A stretch of 7,215 nucleotides of DNA from contig JAJRSN010000001.1 of NCBI GenBank assembly GCA_024278715.1, forward strand, positions 1-7,215. Reading direction: 5' to 3'. This stretch comes from Calditrichota bacterium (GTDB lineage: Bacteria; Calditrichota; Calditrichia; Calditrichales; Calditrichaceae). Under the pieces are notes generated by a model. It had not been told where the DNA came from, made no database searches, and saw only the letters and a list, made by a program, of their open reading frames with translations. Made by a program: the position numbers and the translations under genes. Positions 1 through 6,300 of this stretch are shown here, one piece after another; the stretch's first letter is position 1; every line of letters begins with the position of its first letter.

Positions 1-3000
1 AGAGGGCGGAGTTGCCCAGGCGCCTTCCGTTAAATTTTCCGATAAAAAACAGAAACAGACCGAAATAGTCGAATTTAAATTATCCCATGGTCAGCGCGCC
101 ATGTATTTCCAACACACGATGAATCCCGGAAGCGTCTTTAATCTGGCTTACGCCGTACGCATCCGGTCGGATTTTGACAAAGAGCTTTTGAGGGAATCCT
201 TTCAGAGTCTGATCGATCGTCATCCCTCGCTGCGCACAACTTTTCACCTGCCGAACGGCGAACCCATTCAGCGCATTCATCCTGCCATGCCCGCCTTTTT
301 TGTGGAAGAAGACCTGCAAGATAAAAACGAAGAACAAGTCCGGCGCCGTTTGCAGGAAGAAGTTGAAAGCCATTTCGATCTGGAAAACGGACCGTTGATG
401 AGAATTTATCTGTTCCGCCGAGCGCAAAACGATTACATTCTGCTGTTTGTCATGCACCATATTGTAACGGATATCTGGTCGCAGGCTGTACTTTTGGATG
501 AACTCAGCCAAATTTTCGAGAAGAACGGAGATATCAGCGGACTGCCTCCGGTAGTGACAGATTACACCGATTTTATTCGTTGGCAGGACGATTTACTGAA
601 TTCCGAACGCGGCGAGCAGTTATTCGCTTACTGGTCGCAAAAATTAAGCGGCGAATTGCCCGTTCTTAATTTGCCCACCGATAAACCAAGACCGCCGGTT
701 CAAACATTTAAGGGCAAAACCGAAGCCCTCTGGCTCCCTGGCGAATTATCAAATTCCGTCTATCAATTCTGCGAACAGCAGGGCGTGACTCCGTTCACCG
801 TTCTGCTGGCGTCTTATTATATTCTGCTGCACCGCTACACGGGTCAGGATGATATTATCATCGGTTCGCCCACCGCAGGACGAAGTATTAACGAATTCGC
901 ACGAACCGTGGGTTATTTTGTCAATCCGCTTCCAATCCGCATGCAAGTGAATCCCCGCCAGCCTTTCCTGAAATTTCTAGAAGAGGTTAAAAAGACCACG
1001 CTGGATGCCTTTGAAAACATGGACTATCCTTTGACACTGCTGGTTGAAAAATTACATCCCAGACGCGATCCGAGCCGCACTCCCCTTTTCCAGACCATGT
1101 TCGTTCTGGAACGCGCTCACCTTTTGCACGATCAGGGACTTTCTCAATTCGCGCTTAGCCGCGAAGGCGCGCGCTTGAATCTGGGTGGATTAATGATTGA
1201 ATCCATGAATCTGGAACAAGGCGTGGCGCCCTTCGACCTGACCTTAATGGCGGTTGAATCGGGCAAAGGTTTCGCCGTATCCTTTGGCTATAATATCGAT
1301 CTGTTTGAAGCGCCGACAATTCGCAGAATGCTGCAGCATTATCTTAATATTTTGTCGCAGATCATCGAAAAGCGGAATGAACCTATTTCCAAAATTTCAG
1401 TAATCTCCGAAAGCGAATTTTCCGAACTGACTTCTCAATTAGCGGCGTCAACATTCTCCGATGAAGTTTTGGAGCCGGTGTTTAAACAATTCGAACAACG
1501 CGCGGCTGAATACCCCGAAAAAACCGCTCTGATATTTGAAAAACAATCCGTCACTTACAGAATATTAAATCAAAAGGCAAATCAATTAGCCCATTACCTG
1601 ATTGAACGGGGCGTTAAAACGGAAGACCGCGTAGGCATTTGCCTCGATCGCTCAGTGGAGATGGTTGTTTCGATGTTGGCGGTCATGAAATCCGGCGCCG
1701 CTTACGTGCCTATCGATCCGGGCTATCCGCAGGATCGCATTCAATACATGTTAAACGACTCCGATTTAAAGCTGATTTTAACTAAAAAGATGTTTGTTGG
1801 TAAGCTGGATTCCCACAAAGAGAAATTATGCTTACTCGACGAATTATCGCCCTTAGCCGATTACCCGACCGACAATCCGTCTGTGCCCGTTCAATTGGAC
1901 AACCTTGCCTATGTAATTTACACTTCTGGTTCCACCGGAAGACCTAAAGGCACTCTGTTGCAGCATCGCGGGCTGGCAAACACGCTGAAAGCCACCACCA
2001 GGCGATTTTGGAGCGATTCCGAAACCAGGCAATTGCAGTTTGCCTCTTTTAGTTTCGACGCTTCAGTGGAAGAAACTTTCAGACCCCTGATCCTCGGCGG
2101 AACGATCGCTCTTGTCCGGGCGGAAAGTCTGCTTTCTTTGAACGATTTAACGCGGGTGATCAATGAAAATAAAATAACACATATTACTCTGCCGCCGTCG
2201 GTTCTGACGGTTTTACCGCCTGAACAGTTCCCGACCTTAAAGGTTGTCGTTTCCGCGGGAGAAAAGTGTACTCCCGAAATCGTGAAAAAATGGAAACAAT
2301 CGGTCAGCCATTTTGTCAACGGTTACGGTCCCACCGAGGCGACAATTTGCACCACCGCTTACGAAGTGGAAGAGGGTTTCGACAATTTTTCGGTTCCCAT
2401 TGGCAGACCTCTTGACAATATGCGGATTTATGTTCTCGACGCTCAACTGAACCCCGTTCCGCGCGGCGTGCCTGGAGAATTGTACATTTCCGGTACTGGA
2501 CTTGCCCGCGGTTATCATAAACGCCCGGATATGACCGCCGAACGCTTTTTACCCGATCCGTTCGCTTCGGAACCGGGTCAGCGCATGTACCGCACCGGCG
2601 ACCGCGTCCGTTTTTTGCCGGACAGAAATTTGGAATTTATCGACCGCATTGACGAACAGATTAAAATTCGCGGTTACCGGGTGGAATTAGGCGAAATTGA
2701 GGTTGTTCTGGAAAGCGCTCCCCAGGTTAAAGACGCCGTAGTGGTCGCAAAGAAGACCGGCAACGATTTGCGTCTGATCGCCTATGTAATTCCGGAAAAC
2801 AGCGCCGAATTCGACGAAGCCGGGATACGCCTGTTCCTTAAAAAACGAATTCCGGATTTTATGATTCCCGCGATCTTTGTTACAATGGAAAAATTTCCTC
2901 TCACGGCAAACGGAAAGGTCGATAAAAAGGCGCTTCCCGAACCGGAAATTTCGGGAGGCGAAAGAAAAGTCGTACGCCCGGGAACCGATTTGGAGCGCAA

Positions 3001-3310
3001 ATTAGCACAAATCTGGAAAGAAATTCTGCACGTTGAGGACGTAAGCATTCACGATTCCTTCTTTGACATGGGCGGACACTCTTTGGGCATCATTCAGGTT
3101 CAGGGTAAAATCCGCGAACAGATGGATATCGAAATTGATGTGGTCGATATTTTCAAATATCCCACCATTCACAGTCTGGCTCAACATCTGGAAGATCAAA
3201 ACGCTAAAAACAAAACCCTTCAAAAATCGATGGACAGAGCGACCAAACAAAGAGAAGCAACCAGCCGCATGCAACAAATGCGCATGAGACAGAGGAGAAA
3301 AGGAGTATGA
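1..3310 (+). CDS. Non-ribosomal peptide synthetase module C-A-T, 5'-partial
   Basis: This multidomain cytoplasmic enzyme selects one amino acid, loads it on a carrier domain and condenses it with an upstream chain. The first complete codon is at base 2; 1102 codons are visible before the TGA at 3308-3310. Residues below count from that codon. Domains in order are C (about 25-465), A (about 492-978), T (about 991-1063) and a charged tail (1067-1102). The gene begins left of the window. The ATG at 101 (Met34) sits inside the C1 motif SHGQRAM, so it cannot be the true start. Residues 1-24 are a polar, Lys/Gln-rich stretch, either a linker after an unseen domain or the protein's own N-terminus. 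No epimerase or thioesterase follows the T domain. The stop overlaps the start of the PKS gene, so the two are surely one operon and the chain passes to that KS. Assignment to the NRPS family is certain; product and substrate are not. Confidence 0.97.
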   Translation, partial: EGGVAQAPSVKFSDKKQKQTEIVEFKLSHGQRAMYFQHTMNPGSVFNLAYAVRIRSDFDKELLRESFQSLIDRHPSLRTTFHLPNGEPIQRIHPAMPAFFVEEDLQDKNEEQVRRRLQEEVESHFDLENGPLMRIYLFRRAQNDYILLFVMHHIVTDIWSQAVLLDELSQIFEKNGDISGLPPVVTDYTDFIRWQDDLLNSERGEQLFAYWSQKLSGELPVLNLPTDKPRPPVQTFKGKTEALWLPGELSNSVYQFCEQQGVTPFTVLLASYYILLHRYTGQDDIIIGSPTAGRSINEFARTVGYFVNPLPIRMQVNPRQPFLKFLEEVKKTTLDAFENMDYPLTLLVEKLHPRRDPSRTPLFQTMFVLERAHLLHDQGLSQFALSREGARLNLGGLMIESMNLEQGVAPFDLTLMAVESGKGFAVSFGYNIDLFEAPTIRRMLQHYLNILSQIIEKRNEPISKISVISESEFSELTSQLAASTFSDEVLEPVFKQFEQRAAEYPEKTALIFEKQSVTYRILNQKANQLAHYLIERGVKTEDRVGICLDRSVEMVVSMLAVMKSGAAYVPIDPGYPQDRIQYMLNDSDLKLILTKKMFVGKLDSHKEKLCLLDELSPLADYPTDNPSVPVQLDNLAYVIYTSGSTGRPKGTLLQHRGLANTLKATTRRFWSDSETRQLQFASFSFDASVEETFRPLILGGTIALVRAESLLSLNDLTRVINENKITHITLPPSVLTVLPPEQFPTLKVVVSAGEKCTPEIVKKWKQSVSHFVNGYGPTEATICTTAYEVEEGFDNFSVPIGRPLDNMRIYVLDAQLNPVPRGVPGELYISGTGLARGYHKRPDMTAERFLPDPFASEPGQRMYRTGDRVRFLPDRNLEFIDRIDEQIKIRGYRVELGEIEVVLESAPQVKDAVVVAKKTGNDLRLIAYVIPENSAEFDEAGIRLFLKKRIPDFMIPAIFVTMEKFPLTANGKVDKKALPEPEISGGERKVVRPGTDLERKLAQIWKEILHVEDVSIHDSFFDMGGHSLGIIQVQGKIREQMDIEIDVVDIFKYPTIHSLAQHLEDQNAKNKTLQKSMDRATKQREATSRMQQMRMRQRRKGV
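74..1396 (+). other. NRPS condensation (C) domain
   Basis: This domain forms the amide bond between the upstream donor chain and the amino acid on the T domain of this module. Visible motifs, numbered from the codon at base 2, are C1 SHGQRA (28-33), C2 RHPSLRTTF (73-81), the active-site motif HHIVTDI (152-158) with the catalytic second His at 153, C4 YTDFIRWQ (188-195), C5 IGSPTAGR (287-294), C6 GYFVNPLPIR (304-313) and C7 RRDPSRTPLFQ (354-364). The usual HHxxxDG has Ile in place of its final Gly. From memory of the family, the combination SPTAGR, VNPLPIR and PLFQTMFV resembles C domains in hybrid PKS-NRPS lines, which often take acyl or ketide donors. That donor assignment is inference. The domain is full length, with both essential His residues and the Asp present. 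Confidence 0.95.
1475..2935 (+). other. NRPS adenylation (A) domain, substrate uncertain
   Basis: This domain activates an amino acid with ATP and transfers it to the phosphopantetheine of the following T domain. Motifs, numbered from the codon at base 2, include A2 around 558-580 (SGAAYVPIDP), A3 YTSGSTGRPKG (640-650), A4 FDAS (685-688), A5 GYGPTE (774-779), A6 GELYISGTGLARGY (825-838), A7 YRTGDR (863-868), A8 RGYRVELGEIE (890-900) and A10 NGKVDKKAL (970-978) with the catalytic Lys at 972. The set is complete, so the domain should be active. By ungapped hand alignment to gramicidin synthetase GrsA, the nine pocket positions read D-A-E-T-V-A-G-I-C, plus the A10 Lys. I do not recall this as a standard signature. 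It lies between the Phe-type code DAWTIAAIC and the Lys-type DAESIGSVC, so no substrate is called. Confidence 0.95.
2972..3190 (+). other. NRPS thiolation (T/PCP) carrier domain
   Basis: This carrier domain holds the growing chain as a thioester on a phosphopantetheine arm. The attachment motif DMGGHSL is at residues 1022-1028 (numbered from base 2). Ser1027 (codon TCT at 3080-3082) is the predicted modification site. The flanking helices are recognisable: LERKLAQIWKEIL before the motif, and VVDIFKYPTIHSLAQHL after it. Being the last domain of the protein, it must present its chain to the KS of the next gene. Confidence 0.95.
3200..3307 (+). other. Charged C-terminal tail of the NRPS, possible docking element
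   Basis: After the T domain, residues 1067-1102 form a tail rich in Lys, Arg, Gln and Met, ending RMRQRRKGV. It has no hydrophobic core and no recognisable enzyme motif. Charged tails at the end of NRPS or PKS proteins often help the next protein of the line to bind. The placement directly before a KS-starting protein fits that role, but docking function here is inference from position and composition. Confidence 0.5.
3293..3297 (+). promoter_or_regulatory. Ribosome binding site for the PKS gene
   Basis: AGGAG (within AGAGGAG, 3291-3297) lies inside the last codons of the NRPS gene, nine bases before the ATG at 3307. This is a strong Shine-Dalgarno match at a good distance and supports 3307 as the start. 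A second AGGAG at 3301-3305 is only one base from the ATG, too close to serve this start. Confidence 0.75.
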
Positions 3311-6300
3311 GTGATTCCCTTACGGGTTTGGAAATCGCAATTATCGGAATGGCGGGAAAATTTCCCGGTGCCGATTCTGTTAAGGAATTCTGGGACCTGC
3401 TGAAAAACGGCAAAGAGGCGATTTCTTTTTTTAGGGAAGAAGAACTCATCGAAACCGGAGTGGATCCGCAGTTGCTGAAGAATCCGAATTACGTTCCGGC
3501 TCGCGGCATTATTAATGACGAAGATAAATTTGACGCTCACTTTTTCGATTTCTTCCCGCGCGAAGCCGAAATCATGGACCCTCAGCACCGCTTGTTTTTG
3601 GAGATAGCCTGGCACGCCCTTGAAGACGCGGGATATCATGCCGGCACTTTCGAAGGACTCATCGGTATATTCGCCGGCGTAAGTCTTAACACTTATATCT
3701 ACTCATTTTTGATGAGTCGTAAAGGAATGATCAGTTCCGCCGAAGGATATCAGTTATCCATTGGCAACGACAAAGATTTTTTGACCACCCGTGTTTCTTA
3801 CAAATTAGGATTAACCGGACCCAGCGTTGACGTTCAGACCGCATGTTCCACTTCGCTTGTAGCCGTACATCTTGCCTGTTTAAATCTGCTTAATTACAAT
3901 TGCGACATGGCTATGGCGGGCGGAGTGTCGATTACCGTTCCTCAAAAGCAAGGATATCTTTATCAGGAAGGAATGATTCTTTACAAAGACGGACACTGCC
4001 GGGCTTTTGACGCCAACGCCAGCGGAACTGTCAGCGGAAACGGTTCGGGAATCGTGGTTCTAAAACGCTTGGAAGACGCCCTTAAAGACGGCGATCATAT
4101 TTACGCGGTCATTAAGGGATCGGCGTTTAATAACGACGGCGCAAACCGCGTCGGCTACACTGCGCCTTCGGTTGACGGACAATCTCAGGTGATCGCCAAC
4201 GCGCAAATCATGGCAAACATAAATCCGGAAACCGTTACCTACATCGAAACCCACGGCACAGGCACGGTTTTGGGCGATCCGATCGAAATTAAGGCTCTTT
4301 CGCAGGTTTTTCGCGAACAAACCGACAAAAAACAATTTTGCGCCATCGGCTCTGTAAAAACCAACATCGGGCATCTGGATTCAGCCGCAGGCGTGGCTGG
4401 TTTGATTAAAGCCGCTCTTTCCCTGCATCACAAAATGATTCCCCCCAGCCTCAATTACCAAAAGCCAAATCCGCAAATAGATTTTGAAAACAGCCCCTTT
4501 TTTGTAAATACGGAATTACGCGAATGGCAGGTCGATAACGGACAACCGCGCCGAGCCGGAGTCAGCTCGTTCGGAATCGGAGGGACCAACGTGCACGTGA
4601 TTCTGGAAGAAGCTCCTCCCGCCGAAGAATCGGATGCGGCAAGACCGTTTCAGTTGCTGCTTTTTTCGGCAAAAACCAAAAACGCGCTGGATAAACTGAC
4701 TTCCGATTTTGTGGAGTTCTTAAAACAAAACCGCGAACTGAATTTAGCAGACATCGCTTTTACCCTTCAATTGGGAAGAAAACCGCTGCTCAAACGGCGC
4801 ATGGTTGTCTGCAATTCGGTAGATGAAGCGGTTGAAATTCTCGAAGCCCGTGACCCGAAACGCCTGATGAGCGTCGGACACGATAAAGAGCCCGAAGATC
4901 CGTCGGTGGTTTTCATGTTCAGCGGTCAGGGCTCGCAATACGTGAATATGGCTAAAAACCTTTACCGGTTCGAACCGACTTTTAAAGCGACCGTCGATCA
5001 ATGCGCCGAAATTTTAAAACCCTTGCTGCAACTCGATCTTCGGGATTTGATTTATCCCGAGCCCCAAAAAACCGACTGGGCTGCCGAAACCTTAAATCAA
5101 ACACAATACACCCAGCCCGCGCTGTTTGTTATTGAGTACGCCTTAGCTAAACAGTGGATGGAATGGGGCGTTCAACCCGCCGCCATGGTGGGTCACAGTA
5201 TCGGAGAATACGTGGCTGCCTGTCTGTCGGGAGTATTCTCCCTGGAAGACGCGCTTAAGGTGGTGGCTCATCGCGGGCGATTGATGCAAAGCGTTGATCC
5301 GGGCGCCATGATCAGCGTGCAATTAGACGAATCGGAAGTTCAGCCTTTTTTAAATGATTCGGTTTCGCTGGCTGCGTTAAACGCGCCAGGAGTAATGGTT
5401 CTTTCGGGCACCTTCGAAGCCGTTGCCGAAATCGAAGAACAGCTTAAACAAAAAAGTATTGCCTTTCGCCGCTTGCACACCTCCCATGCTTTTCACTCGG
5501 CAATGATGGACCCGATTCTGGATGAATTCAGAGACATCGTCAGTGGGATTTCACTGAAAGCTCCGAAACTGCCTTATGTTTCCAATGTCAGCGGAAGCTG
5601 GATTTCGGTGGAAGAAGCCACGGCGCCCGATTACTATGCCCGGCATCTGCGAAACGCCGTGCGATTCATGGACAATCTTGGCGCTTTAATCAGCGCGCTT
5701 CATCCGATTCTGTTGGAAGTGGGACCCGGCACCGCCCTCTCCACTCTGGCGCGCCGTCACCCCGATAAACAGTTGAACACAACCATCCTCGCCTCGGTAC
5801 GCCATCCGCGTCAGGAGGTCTCCGATCAGGCGTTTATTTTGGATACCATCGGTCGTCTTTGGCTGGCTGGCAAACAAATTGACTGGCGCGCTTACTACGG
5901 CGACGAACGACGCCTGCGTCTTTCCCTTCCGCTTTACCCGTTTGAGCGTAAACGTTACTGGCTGAATATGAAGAGCGGAATTACCGCCGGTTCCGCCGCC
6001 GCAGACGATGATAAGATCGTCAAAAAGTCCTTCGATCAATGGTTCTACGTTCCTTCGTGGTCTCAAATACCGATCTCCAAGCCGGCGATTAAATTGGAAT
6101 CCGAAGAAACCTGGCTTGTTCTAAAAGATGATACCGGTCTGGCGCGCAGCTTTTTGGAGCTTCTGGAAGAATTCAACGTTAAACCGCGCCTGATAACCGT
6201 GGAAATCGGAACTTCTTTTCATGAGCTTGGCGACAACCGTTTTGTAATGGCAATTGACGACCGGGACGGCTTTGACCGGCTTTTGACCTATTTAACGGAG

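Noticed and set aside
80..511. Antisense open frame of 143 codons
   Set aside because: It lies opposite the conserved C domain, encodes nothing recognisable, and has no reason to exist beyond codon bias of the + strand gene.
1918..2518. Two overlapping antisense open frames (1918-2319 and 2237-2518)
   Set aside because: Both are opposite the most conserved A-domain motifs and overlap each other; their translations show no family motif.
3266..3286. Short direct repeat CGCATG in the NRPS tail
   Set aside because: Six bases in a stretch of Met, Arg and Gln codons; expected from composition and not a site or repeat array.
3063..3287. A + strand open frame of 74 codons in another frame
   Set aside because: It is an out-of-frame reading of the T domain, whose Ser motif and helices are clear in the main frame.
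3301..3305. Second AGGAG just before the PKS start
   Set aside because: It is only one base from the ATG at 3307, too close to act for that start; AGGAG at 3293-3297 has proper spacing.
3349..3351. Alternative PKS start at the next in-frame ATG
   Set aside because: It is the Met of the KS motif IIGMAG; starting there would remove the first strand of the KS.
3204..3639. Antisense open frames across the NRPS-PKS junction (3204-3449 and 3220-3639)
   Set aside because: They cross the end of one conserved gene and the start of another, have no recognisable content, and overlap each other; they are shadows.
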